From Eretmocerus hayati (taxonomy: Eukaryota; Arthropoda; Insecta; Hymenoptera; Aphelinidae), in NCBI GenBank assembly GCA_029851415.1, contig CM056743.1, positions 96,880,501 to 96,944,500 on the forward strand: a DNA stretch of 64,000 nucleotides, read 5' to 3'. The position numbers and the translations under genes are program-made. Shown piece after piece: positions 23,332 through 35,028 of the stretch; within the stretch, counting starts at the first letter, position 1, and each line of letters starts with the position of its first letter. The notes under the pieces are model-generated. The model was not told the DNA's origin, did no database searches, and saw only the letters and a program-made list of their open reading frames with translations.

Positions 23332-23715
23332 GATACTGATTCTTCGATTGGGAAGGAGAAAGATGTAGTTCTAGTAGAGAAAACTCTCAACAATCAGCAG
23401 AATCCAGTAGAGTCTACCACAAATTTTCTCAGTAATAGCTCACTCAAGAATTTTATTATAAGCTCTGATGAATTGATATCGTTGATAGATTCAAATGATT
23501 CAATTGATAAGAATCTAGATAAACAAACGAGTGAAAATTCTAAAAGTTTGAATCTTGGACAACTATGGCATACTAGATTAGGACACGCATCTTTGGGTTA
23601 TCTTCGAACACTTCAGAAGAAAACGAATTTGCTAGAAAATGTAAAATTTGACGATTCTATTTTAGACTGTAAAGTATGCATAATGTCAAAAATGGAAAGA
23701 TTACCATTCAAATAA
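23299..23715 (+). pseudogene. copia GAG-pre-integrase zinc-binding domain
   Basis: 139-codon frame: a Ser/Asn-rich spacer, then LWHTRLGHASLGYLRTL and CKVCIMSKMERLPF. The two His and two Cys form the HHCC finger before the copia integrase core. It ends with TAA at 23713. Confidence 0.87.
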
Positions 23716-24600
23716 GTACGATCAAGAGCTCGAAGACCTTTTGAAGTCATTCATACGGATATTATGGGAAAAATTAGTCCTGTGTCGTATCCCGGACAAA
23801 ATGTATCCATTATAGTGTTTGTAGACGATTATTCTAGATTCTCAATGGTCTATTGTTAGAAAAGTAAAGACCAAGCTGGCCAAGCGTTAGAATCATTCTT
23901 GATATCAGCTCGAAATTTTATAGGTGAAAATGTGAAAATTTGCTATATCAAATCAGATCAAGCTCTTGAATATATGGGAGGACATTTTGCAGAAGTATTG
24001 GAGAAAGAGAATATAGAATCAAAATTATCTCCTCCATATACTCCTGAACATAATGGCACAGCTGAACGATTCAACAAAACGATTCAAAGAAAAATCTTAG
24101 CTCTATTAATTGATTCTGGTTTACCTTACTCAATGTGGGAATTAGCTGCAGAAGTTGCTGTAAGTTGTTATAACAAGACTCCTCACAAAGCTATTGGATA
24201 TAATATTCCAATCAACAAATTTGCACCAAATGCAAGTTGTCATTTGGAACAAACTAGACGATTCGGATGTGTGAGTTATGTCAAAGTCAACAAATCAAAA
24301 TCTAAGTTCGAAGCAAAAGCTATGAAAGTCGATTTGGTAGGATACGAAGAAACAAATTACATATTTCGGCATCCCTCTTCACGGAAATTTTTTGGATCAA
24401 GAAATATTAGATCCAATGAAAAATTAGTTTATGGTGATATTCACAAAAAGAAATCACTTACAAACGGAGATACGATTGAATCATCAAAACAAGTTGTTGA
24501 TTCCATCAACGATTCGATTCACTTTGATGGTGTCAATAATGAAAGTAGTATTCCAGAGAAAAAATTTGTAAACGATTCATCTAAAAATATAAAAAGAGGC
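23716..24600 (+). pseudogene. copia integrase core and C-terminal region
   Basis: All three catalytic acidic residues of the rve core are visible: VIHTDIMG (first Asp, about 23752), IKSDQALEYMGG (second Asp) and PEHNGTAERFNKTI (Glu). One in-frame TAG near 23857 separates the first Asp from the rest. The region after about 24250 (RRFGCVSYV, KAMKVDLVGYE) matches the usual copia C-terminal part. Role: cDNA insertion. The core would be complete but for the stop. Confidence 0.88.
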
Positions 24601-25796
24601 AGACCTCGGAAAAATGAAAGAATTCACACGACTCATCAAGGCGATAAGATGATTCAAATATCTCAAGGTCTTTTGACTCGTAGTAGAGCCAAAAGAAAGA
24701 TTGATCATTCTGAGAATACTAAAATTACCTCAACTGAGAAACCAATACAAGATTCTAGTTTTGCTAACTATAGTGAGGTTCATAATGATTCTGATAAACG
24801 ATGTCAAGATGATATTTTAGCTCATATTCTCATTGCATCAGTGTACAAAGATCCAACATCTTATGAGGAAGCAATGGCTTCTCCTGAAAGAAAATTTTGG
24901 ATCGAAGCAATCAACGAAGGATTAGAGTCTATGCGTAAGAATCGAGTGTGGTCTTTAGTTAATCGACCAGAATCTCAGAATGATGGTACACGAGCAAATA
25001 TTATAGATTCAAAATGGGTTTTCAAAAAAAAGATAGAATCGAATGATAACTTCAGATATAAAGCTAGATTAGTTATTAGAGGATTCAAAGATGAAAATAT
25101 TCATGATCTGAAGGAAACTTACGCGCCAGTAGCGAGGTTATCTCTAGTTAGAGCAACCCTTGCTATCATAAATAAATATCAACTTCAAGCTTGTCAACTC
25201 GTTGTTGAGACAGCTTTCTTGAATGGAGATTTGGATGAAGAAGTATACATGGAAATCCCAAAAGGTCTTGAGGTTGATAAAAATATTTTATCGACTCAAG
25301 TATGTAAACTCGAAAGATCATCATATGGTTCGAGAGTTAGTCCTGAAAAATGGAACAAATGATTCAAAGAGGAAATGAAAGCACTAGGTTTAGAGAATGA
25401 TTCACATGAACCTTGTCTTTTCACATGGAGGAAAAATGAAATAATGATACTTGTTCTCTTATATGTTGATGATATGATAGTTGCAAGTAACGATTCAAAC
25501 AAATTATTGTATGTGGAATCACATCTGAGTAAAGTTTTTGAAATGAAAGATCTTGGTGAACCCAAACTATTCCTAGGTATGAATATTGAAAGGAATATTG
25601 AAGAAGGAACGATTCTATTACACCAAGCTCAGTACACTCAAACGTTTCCAGAAAAATTTGAAATGCAAGATTCCAATCCTCGAAATATGCCTATGATAAC
25701 GGGACAAGTGAGTAACAAAAATGAGGAAAGTAAAATCGAATCAAACGAATCTCAAATTACGATTACGAATCAAGAATCAAAAAGAGTACCATACAG
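24601..25796 (+). pseudogene. copia reverse transcriptase
   Basis: Begins with DPTSYEEAMASPERKFWIEA, then SKWVFKKKI, RYKARLVIRGF, TAFLNGDLDEEVYM, a TGA near 25360, and after it LLYVDDMIVAS (YVDD box) and FLGMNIERN. In motif A the usual D-V-K-T-A-F reads VVETAF, so the first catalytic Asp is missing. The frame is cut at the VPY site by the second BEL/Pao element and resumes at 29771. Confidence 0.9.
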
Positions 25797-27205
25797 TGTT
25801 TGAGCCGTTCACGTCTATTGAAATTTGATATCTAAATGCTCCTAGAAAACTCCAAATTTCTCCACGCTCGTGCCGTTGAATTCACCTCACGTGAGTTGCA
25901 CACGGCCCGCGAACCGCGCTTTTAGTCCTTTTCCACGCAATTTGGAGTAGTTGCGATCCGACGGCCCGCTCGTGAGCATTACTTTGCGTAAGCGCAGCTC
26001 ACGAGCTTTTCCCGCGCACGCCAGGTTTTTTCGTTGTTGATTTTTTCACAGTAGATTTTTTAAAGTTCAAGTTGTAAATTGTTCAACTCTCTAGTTCTTT
26101 CGCGTGGATTTAGATAGATTTAGCGTAGGCGTTTTTAATAGACGTAATCAGTTATTTTAAAGTGAAATCGCGAGTGATTATTTCTGCCCTGCTCTTTTTC
26201 TCCTCTCTCGGTCCTCAGCCATCCCAAGTTACGAGGCGTGTGATGCACTTGCACACACATTTTTTGATCCTTCGAGCCGGATATCCAGTGCCATGGAAAA
26301 GGGCTCTGGCTGAGTGTGCGGGCTTTTAGGCTGAAGATTCAGCCAGAGAGAGTCGAGCGAGCTGGGTAGATCACCCGATCGCGATTTCCCGCTAAATCTA
26401 ACTCGCGCGCTAAAGTTTCCGCGCGCACTCGTCGCAAATATTCCACGACGTGGAATTCGCGAGTGCAGTGAGTGTCGTGGACGTGAACTTTTGGTGCACG
26501 TGTCAAGTGCACAGTTCCAGTTTTTATGCAATACAAGCACATCTTAGTGCGTGTGCAGGCATCTCGTTGCATCTTTGGCGAAGGTGCACGAGCTTCATCA
26601 GGCATAGTCCTCATCGAGTTCCTGAAGAAGCGGTTGGCGAGCGCCAGCACCAGGAGGCAAGCGGGACCCGTACAAACCATCGTCTCGGTGTCTCCCTCTC
26701 CTGCTTCAGAGGCTCAGCGAGGCTACCAAGGCGGGCGGCGCGGGGGGTCTCTCCCCGCCTCTCACCTCACCACACACATCGGCATCGGCGTGCAGGCATC
26801 GAGCGAGTCCAGCCTGTTCATCGGCAGCTCATCGATTCTCGCTCGCGCAGCAGCGCGGGCGATCAGGTGATCGCGCCCCGAGCGTGTTTTTATGCTCGCC
26901 TTGTTTACTTTATGACCTCAGTTGTGCAGCAATCATAGACACGTCTTCGAGTTCACTCGTGTGAGTGAACGATACAGCGAAGGCGTGAACCTTCGCTATT
27001 CTATGCGGCACAGCTGTGGTTCATCTGCATTAGCAGAAGTACTATATATTCTTTCACCGTCGGATCGTCGTGAGGAAAAATCACCCACCCTCCCTCCCTT
27101 GCAATTCGAAATTCGTTCCGTTTTAATAGCTGCTTGCTTCTTGCAAGGTCGACTGGCATATATTCTGTTTAGATCTTTCATTTTTATTTCACGTTCAATT
27201 CTACA
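25797..27205 (+). other. 5' region of BEL/Pao element 2 (LTR and leader)
   Basis: Starts TGTTTGAGCC. GC-rich patches occur near 26730-26770. No second LTR copy is available to set the LTR end and no clear primer binding site was found. Confidence 0.5.
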
Positions 27206-28762
27206 ATGAGGACAGTTAATTTCGATGACGAGGTCTTGCGCCAAGTGCACTCCTTGGAAAATATCAAGAATTTTGTCAAGAATACGCAGTGGCTTGATAC
27301 TGCGAATCCCTTAGTATATGCTGATTATATTAACCGGCAACAACTTCTCGACAAAGGTTGGGATAAATTCGAGGATCGGGACTTGTTACTCGGGCCCTTC
27401 AAGAATGAAAAAGACCGTTCCTATTATAAGATGGACGTGTATACGGACGCTCTTAATGCATATCTAGATGCAAAATCTTGGCTTTCGGCTCGTCTGCAAG
27501 AGACTAGCCCCGCACCTGCACAGCCTTTTCACCATCAAAATCTACCACCGCAGCTCCTCCAAGTCCATGTTTCACAGTCCCTCAGCTCTCATCGAGAGCG
27601 CATAAAAATTCCCACATTTTCGGGGACTCAATCAGAGTGAAATTTCTGGAAAACGAGTTTTGAATCTCTGGTCGTCAAAGATAAGACCTCGGACGATTCC
27701 TTAAAATTTCATTATCTCTCTGAGGCTTTAGAGGGCAGTGCAGCGGATAATCTGAAGGGTTTTACTGGTGCTGCAACTGATTTCAATTGTGCGTGGCAAG
27801 CGCTTTGTAACCGTTACGGTAATAATTGGCTGCGATTTTCAACTCAAATGCATGAGTTGTCTCGCTTACCTATTTCTAAGCAAGAAACCAGCTCTCACGT
27901 CAGCAAATTATTGAATGTAGTCAAAGAGAGCATCGCGGTTTTCAAAGATCTAAAATTGCCAGTCGAACATTGGGATGTAATATTGATCCATGCCATTGAA
28001 TGTAAGCTTCCACAGCAGACTAGAACTGATTGGGTCAAAAGTAATGAGAACAGCGGGGCAAATGCTTTCCCCGAATTTGCTGATTTTGAGATGTTTTTGG
28101 AAACGAGAATTCGTTCTCTTGATCTCGTAGGAGCTGACAAGGCTCGAGCTGCTTCGGCTAGCTAGCAGTCCAACAACAATTCCCAGGAACCGGCCTTTGG
28201 TCACTCTGCCAATTCAGGCAAGCCAGGGAACAAGGCTCATGACAGTGCCTCAGTACACGTCACAGTCCCCAACAATAAATCTCAGAATAAAAATAGAAGT
28301 GATTGTTCCTTGTGCAAAGGTAATCATTCTATCAACAAATGTTTCGAATTTACAGCCAAGACACCAGCTCAGCGGATGGGTTTCGTGAAGAAAGAGAAGC
28401 TTTGCCTCAACTGCCTCGGATCTCGGCACGCTACCCAGGACTGCAAGTCCAAATACAACTGCATGGTCTGCGGAGCTGCGCATCACACCAAGCTGCACAT
28501 CGAGAGTGGCACGGGTGGACGTGGTTCGTCATCGCAGCCCAGCACCTCGAAAAGCGCGCCGGCATCAACCCCAACGGACACGACTCACACGTATACAGTG
28601 TCATGTGGCAGTCAAGAGCTTCTATCCACAGCAGTTGTCATCCTCGAGTCTGCCGAGGGATCAAGGGTAACGGCAAGAATTTCGCTCGACTCTTGCGCTG
28701 AAACATGTATCATCTCTGAGCATATGGTCAATCTTCTAGGGCTCGCCAAAGAGAAAGTGTGA
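27206..28762 (+). pseudogene. BEL/Pao element 2 gag and protease
   Basis: Single frame broken only by stops at about 27638 (TGA) and 28163 (TAG). Seen: MRTVNFDDEV start, KIPTFSGTQSE followed by LKFHYLSEALEGSAADNL (gag core), LPVEHWDVILIHAIE, DFEMFLETRIRSLD, then knuckles CSLCKGNHSINKC, CLNCLGSRHATQDC and CMVCGAAHHTKLH. The protease loop reads ISLDSCAETCII with Cys in the place of the usual Gly. TGA ends it at 28760. Confidence 0.85.
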
Positions 28763-29764
28763 GTCGCTCTCTCTGGCGCGGGTAGCCCGACAGTGTCCAA
28801 GGCTAGAGTGAATCTCACTCTAAAATCTATGAAAAATCCTGATATTTTTCATTGCAATTTTCAGCACTTGTGCTCAACCGGCTTTCGAAACTGTTGCCTC
28901 AGCGGATGGTGGAAGACAAGGGCTGGCCGCACTTGGAGAGCCTCCAGTTGGCCGATCCGCACTTCGGAACACCGGGTCGAGTAAACTGCATCCTCAACTC
29001 AGCGATCTTTGGTGCTACCGTTTTTGCTGAGTAGCGATGTAATCCGCATTGCACAAATTCACCTGTGGCTTTCAACTCCGTTTTTGGTTGGGTGCTCATG
29101 GACAGCACAGGGTCGTCAGATGCTGCATCTCAAGATTTTGCTTCAGTGCATCATTGCGCTGTTGATCAGGGGTTGTCTGCAGCTGTGGCTCGCCTATGGG
29201 AGATTGATGAAGGTTCAAAAGCGTCTCGGCTTACGCCAGCAGAGGAAGAGTGTATGCAGCATTTTGAAACGACCCACGAGCGTGATGCAGACGGGCGGTT
29301 TGTTGTCCGTTTGCCCTTCAACGGGACACCTTCATTTCTTGACTCGGAAGACATCGCTCGTGCCTGCGTCCTTCGTTTACAGAAGCGTTTCGCAAGACAA
29401 CCAGAGCTTGCTGAAGCCTATAATCAATTCATGGATGAGTAGGCCAGCCTGGGTCACATGGAAGTTGTACCGGCAAATGAGGTAAACAAAAAGCAATCCT
29501 ATTATCTTCCTCATCATCCTGTTTTTAAAAAGGATTTAAAAAAGATTATGGTTGTCTTCAATGCCTCTCAAAAAGACTCGGCAGGTAATTCATTGAATAC
29601 TTTCATCCATATAGGCCCAAAATTACAGGAAGACATTACCGTCATTATCATGAGGTGGTGTTTTTACAAATTTGCATTTACTTGTGATATTGTGAAAATG
29701 TTTCGTCAGTTCCTTGTACATTCTGATGTACATCATGTCTACACTACAGAGCAGCTACACACAC
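28763..29764 (+). pseudogene. BEL/Pao element 2 protease tail and RT N-terminus
   Basis: Shifted frames give FETVASADG-like and LAEQ-type sequence, then LWEIDEGSKASRLTPAEEE (the pre-RT region), one TAG near 29440, QSYYLPHHPVF, VVFNASQKDSAGNSLN and FTCDIVKMFRQFLV. The last is RT motif A with its Asp kept. The element ends about 50 nt later. Confidence 0.8.
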
Positions 29765-29770
29765 ATACAG

Positions 29771-30357
29771 AGAAGCTATTGGATGTTTGATGTACTTATC
29801 AGTAGCTACTCGACCTGACATTGCTTTTGCTGTAATTTTCTAGCTAGAAAACAGAGTAATCCAACTGAAATTGATTGGAAAAATGTTAAGAGAGTCTTTA
29901 GGTATCTCAAAGGAACAAAGAATCTAGGAATCGTTTTTACATCTCAAGGTGAAAATTGAGAGGCATTAACTGATGCTAGTTTCCGAGATTGTGATGATTC
30001 AACTTCAACTGGAGGTTATGTTATCAAATTGTTCGGGGATGTAATCGCTTGGAAAAGTTACAAACAAAAATATGTAACTCTTTCAACTTGTGAAGCAGAA
30101 TATCTAGCAATGAGTGAAGCTTGTCGAGAAGTCATCTCAATAGATAAATCGATTCGATATACATTAGGGAAGACTTTATATCCTGTCACAATTTGGTGTG
30201 ATAATCAATCTGCTGGTAACTGCGCTCAAATGGATGGTAGTCATAAGCTAAAAACTTTCGACGAATCAATTGATGAAATTACTAAGAAATTGAATCAAAG
30301 AGAAAAATCTGGGAATAGAGTCCATATGGTTGAAACACATAGTGATCTTATAGAACA
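29771..30357 (+). pseudogene. copia RT end and RNase H, first part
   Basis: Copia resumes with REAIGCLMYLSVATRPDIAFAV, shifts frame near 29840, then LARKQSNPTEIDWKNVKR, LTDASFRDCDDSTSTGGY, TLSTCEAEYLAMSEACREV and IWCDNQSAGNCAQ. These are the acidic-residue motifs of copia RNase H. One TGA lies near 29958. It is cut after THSDLIEQ by the CCCACACA-ended insertion. Confidence 0.88.
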
Positions 30358-30359
30358 AT

Positions 30360-32720
30360 CCCACACATCATGGAAATATTTCAAAGAACGATTCAGGGAA
30401 ATATTTCATTGCAATCTCCCGGGAATCTTGCAAGGATATTGCAGGAGATATTTCAAAATGTTCCGTGGCAATATTTCAGAGAGAGCTTCCCGGAAGCTCC
30501 TGTAAATATTTCAAAGAATCTTACACTTGATCTTCCAGTAACCTTGCACTGGAATATTTCTGAAAGATTCACGAAAGCTTTTTGAAAGATCCCTTGAAAC
30601 AATTCACTGAAATATTTCTGAAAGATTATCGAACGCTTTCTGAAAGATGTAAGTGCAATATTTTGGGGAGAAGTTTTGGAAGAGTTACGAAAGCCTTGTG
30701 AGGTTTCACTGCTATGGGGAGAATCTCCTGGAAATGTTCCACCGATATTGAGTATAATATTTCATCAGGACGAGGCCCCAAAATTTTCTGGAGGGTTTGC
30801 TAGCTTCTACGGAGAGCTACATTTTGAGACCAGTTCCAAATAACATCGTGCTTGCAGTTCTTCTAGGCTGGGAAATCTTCAAAAATTTTATGTTGGATTT
30901 TCAAAACTCACCGCGTTCTGATACTCTATATGGAGCACTTTGTTGCTGTGAGTTATTCTTCTAACTCAAGATATGAAACGTGCCACTTTGGATTGAGCTT
31001 GGAAAATCAATTTGATTCTGGTTTTCATTGAATCAATAGATTTCGGGAACATTTCAAGAAATTCCTCTATGAGTAACCTCTCTGCCACTCAATTGCACCT
31101 AATGAAATTGAAAAGTTTCTGAATACCTTTTAAAAGGTTCCAAAAATATTTCTAGGAATTATTCCCCCCGTAATCTTTCAGAAACGTTGCACTGAAATAT
31201 TGTTGAAATCTTTACGGAAGCTTTCCGGAAGATTTCAATGCAATATTCTTAGGAAGAATTTCCGCGAAATTTTTGTACGATATTGAGATCAATGAAAGAT
31301 TTCATTGCAATCTCCCAGGAATCTTGCAAGGATATTGCAGGTGATATTTCAAAATGTTCCGTGGCATTATTTCAGAGGAAGCTTTCCGGAAGCTCCCGTA
31401 AATATTTCAAAGAATTTTACACGCAATCTTTCGGAAACCTTGCACTGAAATATTCCTGAAAGATTCGCGAAAGCTCTCTGGAAGATTTCTTGGAACAATT
31501 CACCGAAATATTTCTGGAAGATTTACAAGCCTCCGCTGAGATATAGGCTCATTGAATTCCTAACTTGTTCAAATCTCTTTTGAATTTACGCTAATCACGA
31601 GTCGTCGCATATAAATAAAGCCATCATAATAATAGGTTTGTGGAAGCTCTCTGACTGATTCCGTACATATTTCTTGGGAACATTCCACAGGTAATCTCCC
31701 AGGGATCTTGCACTCAGATATTGTTGATAGATTCTCGCAAGCTCCCTAAAATCTTTCAGAGCAAAACTATGTGACGGAATACTGCATATTAATACCGAAA
31801 ACCGTTACAACCGATGTAAGAACATATGTGAGAGTATTGCGAGGAGTAGTTCTTAACGACTAGAATCTGTGGGATATGGCACATAAATATTGCGGTGGAA
31901 CATCCTGGGAATCTTTCAGTAACATTGCAGTGAAAGATTGTAGGAATCTTTCAGAAACATTGCAGTGAAAGGTTGTAGGAATCTTCCAGAAACATTGCAG
32001 TGAAAGATTGTAGGAATCTTGCAAGAATATTCTATTGGAAGATTCTGTTCCCGATAGATGTCGCATAACGCACTTTAGTTCTCGAATTCCGTTCACATGA
32101 ATTATATGGTTTTTGGGAAACTATCTATCAGGAAATTTGATGGGAGTATCAAATGATCTGTCATTTGTGATAACATACCCAGGACCAGTTATGCATAATG
32201 GTCTGTAAATGATACGTGAGGATTATTTGAAGATGCGTAAAGGCTTTCTCGCAAGCGTTCACAATAGACGCTGGTTAGTATATATAAGACAGCAGGACGG
32301 CTTAACGGTTAGGTGTCGCGTACATCGAAGAGTTCATAAAACCTGGATGAATCTAACGTGGAACTTTGGATTCAACGTCACAATAGAGTTGGAGTACGAG
32401 TCAGAATGATGAAGTCATGCATTAGAATGATTAAGAAACTCATCAAGCAAAATATGGATTCCACAGACAGAACATTAAGGCATATATTTTTGTGAGATTT
32501 CATGAAATCTTGCAGGAACATTTCACTGAAATATTTCAATGAAATGTTTCTGAAAGCTTCCCGAAATATTCCCGGCAATATTTCATGAAATCTTGCAGAA
32601 AGGTGTCTGAAGTGGGACATATCTTTATTGAGGGAAACTTTCAGTGAAATCTTTCTGAAAGATTCCCGGGTTTTCCTGAAAGCTTGCAGGAAGGTTTCTG
32701 AGAGATTCTCATGCTGTGTG
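30360..32720. mobile_element. DNA element with CCCACACA inverted ends and internal repeats
   Basis: 2361 bp with 13-bp ends CCCACACATCATG and CATGCTGTGTGGG (12 of 13 complementary) and AT on both sides (30358-30359, 32721-32722). Its removal restores copia RNase H in frame (LIEQ-CVEQGK). No transposase seen. The interior is built from degenerate copies of words like GAAATATTTCTGAAAGATT. It includes a ~230-bp block present twice (30379-30610 and 31290-31525) and a 35-bp tandem repeat. A 2-bp AT duplication resembles ISL2EU-type elements; the class is uncertain. Confidence 0.75.
31906..32035 (+). repeat. 35-bp tandem repeat
   Basis: About three and a half copies of a unit starting ATTGCAGTGAAAGATTGTAG inside the CCCACACA-ended element. 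Confidence 0.85.
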
Positions 32721-32722
32721 GG

Positions 32723-32861
32723 ATGTGTTGAACAAGGAAAGATTATAGTCAAATGGGTTGCAACAAAAGAAAATGTTGCTGATATTATGACTAAACCATT
32801 GCCATATGAATCACATGAACATCTTACTCGTAAGATTACAAAGAATCCAAGGAATCGATAG
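32723..32861 (+). pseudogene. copia RNase H C-terminus
   Basis: CVEQGKIIVKWVATKENVAD followed by IMTKPLPYESHEHL is the well-conserved end of copia pol. TAG at 32859. About 350 bp of untranslated sequence follows to the 3' LTR. Confidence 0.88.
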
Positions 32862-33214
32862 AAATGAATCTGAAATCTTTATGAATCATGAATCAAGATA
32901 ATTGAATCTTAATATGTGTTGTTTGTTTCCTTATATGTTCACAGGTGACGAACAACAACAAGAAGATATTTTCCAAGTGTTTAGAAATTTAAGTTTGTTC
33001 TTCTGACAATTATCATAATGAGTATTCATATGCTTATTAGAATTCAAGGCTATGTAAACGATTCTTCATTTTCACTTGACCACTTGTTGTTCAAATATTT
33101 TTCTTATCAGTCAAACAGCATTGTGTTTACAACGATTCAATTATAAGATTTTCTTTTCAATGATTTTTCTTTAGATTCAGAGGCCTTGACATTCATATGG
33201 ATTCAAAGGTTTGT

Positions 33215-33227
33215 ATGAGGGAGGGAG
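33215..33227 (+). other. copia polypurine tract
   Basis: GAGGGAGGGAG directly before the 3' LTR. Confidence 0.8.
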
Positions 33228-33550
33228 TGTTGGGAATATACTTATACAACTAAATAGAACCATACGAATATATTCGAATGAGCACGCGTCTTTTGTTGAA
33301 CAACGGAACGGTTTGGTTGCTACGCCGCCCCACGACTGTCTTCACTTCGTTGTGAGCCCTGTTCTAGTGCAGTCACGCCGCCAGTTAACCTCAACGAATT
33401 TTCCGCTGTGTATATCGTGCTTATCGTTTATATTGTTTATTGTGCCTATTGAATCTACGAGTCTACGAATCAACGAGTCCTGAATAAACGAGTCATCAGT
33501 TTATATAAATTGTGTGTGTCTCCTGCTTCAAAAGCCCTGCCGTGCTCGCA
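33228..33550 (+). repeat. copia 3' LTR
   Basis: Direct partner of 16799-17108, TG...CA, with one short extra stretch (GCTGTGTATAT region). It is followed by CTTTC. Confidence 0.93.
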
Positions 33551-33816
33551 CTTTCGAAATCTGCGTTAATTTGGGGTCAACGTGTGAGTCCATCGTATAA
33601 ATTCAGTTCGTTGCTGATTCAGCAGTGTTGGTGCATTCGATGTAGGAATGTCATATGCTGCAAATTCGAACTAAATGGATATGAATACATGTATGAATAT
33701 ATGTATCTATATACTCATATACATCTACATCCAGACAGATTGATCGAATTGATGTGATACCCAGGACTAGAAAAAGTATGTGCAACTATTGCTGATCCCC
33801 ACAAGGGATGCCAAAA
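33551..33816 (-). other. gypsy-like 5' leader with primer-site-like sequence
   Basis: Continues the gypsy-like remnant beyond the copia insertion. On the minus strand TGGCATCCCTTGTGGGGATC (33813-33794) lies 3 nt after a CGTAACA end, in the place of a primer binding site. It resembles but does not exactly match tRNA-Asp-type primer sites. Confidence 0.5.
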
Positions 33817-34442
33817 TGTTACGACCCGAGCTGAGGGCTTGGGCTAACAAATGAATTATTTGTTCGTTGGAAACAGCATCAAGGGCGGACTGCCCAGTTG
33901 CACCTACCTATTCTTCGTTATCCAGTTGGGTCGTCCTCTGGTGCAGATATGTAATGATGTATATATATATATATATATATATGTATTTGTATACTTCTTG
34001 TTAATTTTCTTTGGATACTTTATATCAATGTTTGCTGGAAGAATGTTGAATTTATTGATTTCAAAAGAGCTGAGTTACAGTCTCTGAATGAATGAATGGA
34101 TGAAATCAATTTGAATCTAAGAAGTTGAGCTGAGTTACAACTCTGGAATGAATGGATGAATGGAATCAATTCGAATCTGAGAAGTTTCGAAATGAAAGAT
34201 CTAATTATTGCTGGCTTTCCGGGAAAGAATGAGATAGAGTTTTTCAAACTGAGTTTAGATTTATTTGGATCGAAACATAAAATCTTGAACAAAATGGAAC
34301 TTAATATCTGAGTACAATTTGGATGAGACTTGATCTAAGCGCACTCACAAGTCTACTTGAAGAGATGATGATTCTTCAAGGCGAGAACGTATAAGCAGGA
34401 CGAATTCGTAGCTGGCCCTTGTGCAGCTGAGGCGGATAACGT
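33817..34442 (-). repeat. degenerate LTR-like region
   Basis: Begins TGTTACGACCCGAG on the plus strand and contains a TA run (33958-33981). Two GGAATGAATGGATGA-rich blocks and a GCTGGCCCTTxxxCAGCTG stretch near 34410 echo LTR repeat B. Probably a diverged relative of the A/B LTR family, perhaps the 5' LTR of the gypsy-like remnant. Confidence 0.4.
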
Positions 34443-35028
34443 TGGCCTACTTTTCGACGGGAACAAATGAAGCCTATGGTAAGCTAGTCGGACGAATCCT
34501 GGGGCGTATATACTGCTGGCCCTTAACAGCTGGGTCTTGGGATGCCGGCCTTGTCCTTCGGCGGGATCGAGTCGCACTCGCGGTCGCTATCCGACAAACT
34601 TTAAGTGCTTTTCTAAGGCACTTGGAATGAATGGCGAAATAGACTCAAAACTTCTTGAGCGGAATGAATGAGGCTTCAAACTTGAAAGACTGATAGATGA
34701 TTTGGAGAAGCACTCGGTTTTCATGAGCTCGGCCCGCTCGAGTTTATTGTGAAATTGTTCTACTTAGGAGGTGCTTGCAGCATGTGTAACAGGTGTTACA
34801 TCTGTAACAGGAGTTACACATTAATGGATTTCGTCCGACTTGCTCGTACAAGAATGTTGGTCACAGCATTGTTCCGCAATATTGAAAAGTCAGCTAATAT
34901 ATTTAATTGGGAATTCTGGGGCATCCCGTGAAGCAGGACGCCAGACCTCCCCCATCAGACCATTTTCGTCCCGAAAATGTGACCGGGGGTGGGAATGTTA
35001 CAGCTCTATACGAGCTCCGGACATCACA
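34443..35028 (+). repeat. LTR-like repeat B
   Basis: 586 bp, complement of repeat A at 14022-14625 with scattered changes. TGGCCTAC...GACATCACA. It contains the hairpin-forming words TGTAACAGGTGTTACA. No matching target duplication was found. It could be a solo LTR or the right inverted terminus of a 21-kb unit. Confidence 0.75.

Larger units (their letters stand above)
25797..29765 (+). mobile_element. BEL/Pao element 2, 3'-truncated
   Basis: 3.97 kb in the copia RT. TACAG (extended to CATACAG) is present on both sides (25792-25796 and 29766-29770), and copia coding resumes exactly after it. Left end TGTTTGAG and a 1.4-kb non-coding region are followed by gag, zinc knuckles, a degenerate protease and the first part of RT; the sequence then stops inside RT. 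No RNase H, integrase or 3' LTR is present, which is odd for an element with a target-site-like repeat. Confidence 0.8.
16799..33550 (+). mobile_element. Ty1/copia retrotransposon with three nested insertions
   Basis: A copia-type element of about 8.0 kb stretched to 16.75 kb by insertions at 20562-22941, 25797-29765 and 30360-32720. LTRs are 310 and 323 bp and about 95% identical apart from one indel of about 12 bp. It has a CTTTC target duplication, a half-tRNA-iMet primer site, gag, protease, integrase, RT and RNase H in copia order (integrase before RT), then a purine tract. It sits in the gypsy-like gag leader. Point stops and frameshifts make it inactive. Confidence 0.94.

Noticed and set aside
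26450..26938. Arg/Ser-rich open frame in the 5' region of BEL/Pao element 2
   Set aside because: It lies in LTR or leader sequence, overlaps another open frame of equal length, and has no motifs.
31906..32035. 35-bp repeats as a CRISPR array
   Set aside because: Units are contiguous without unique spacers, and the context is a eukaryotic transposon.
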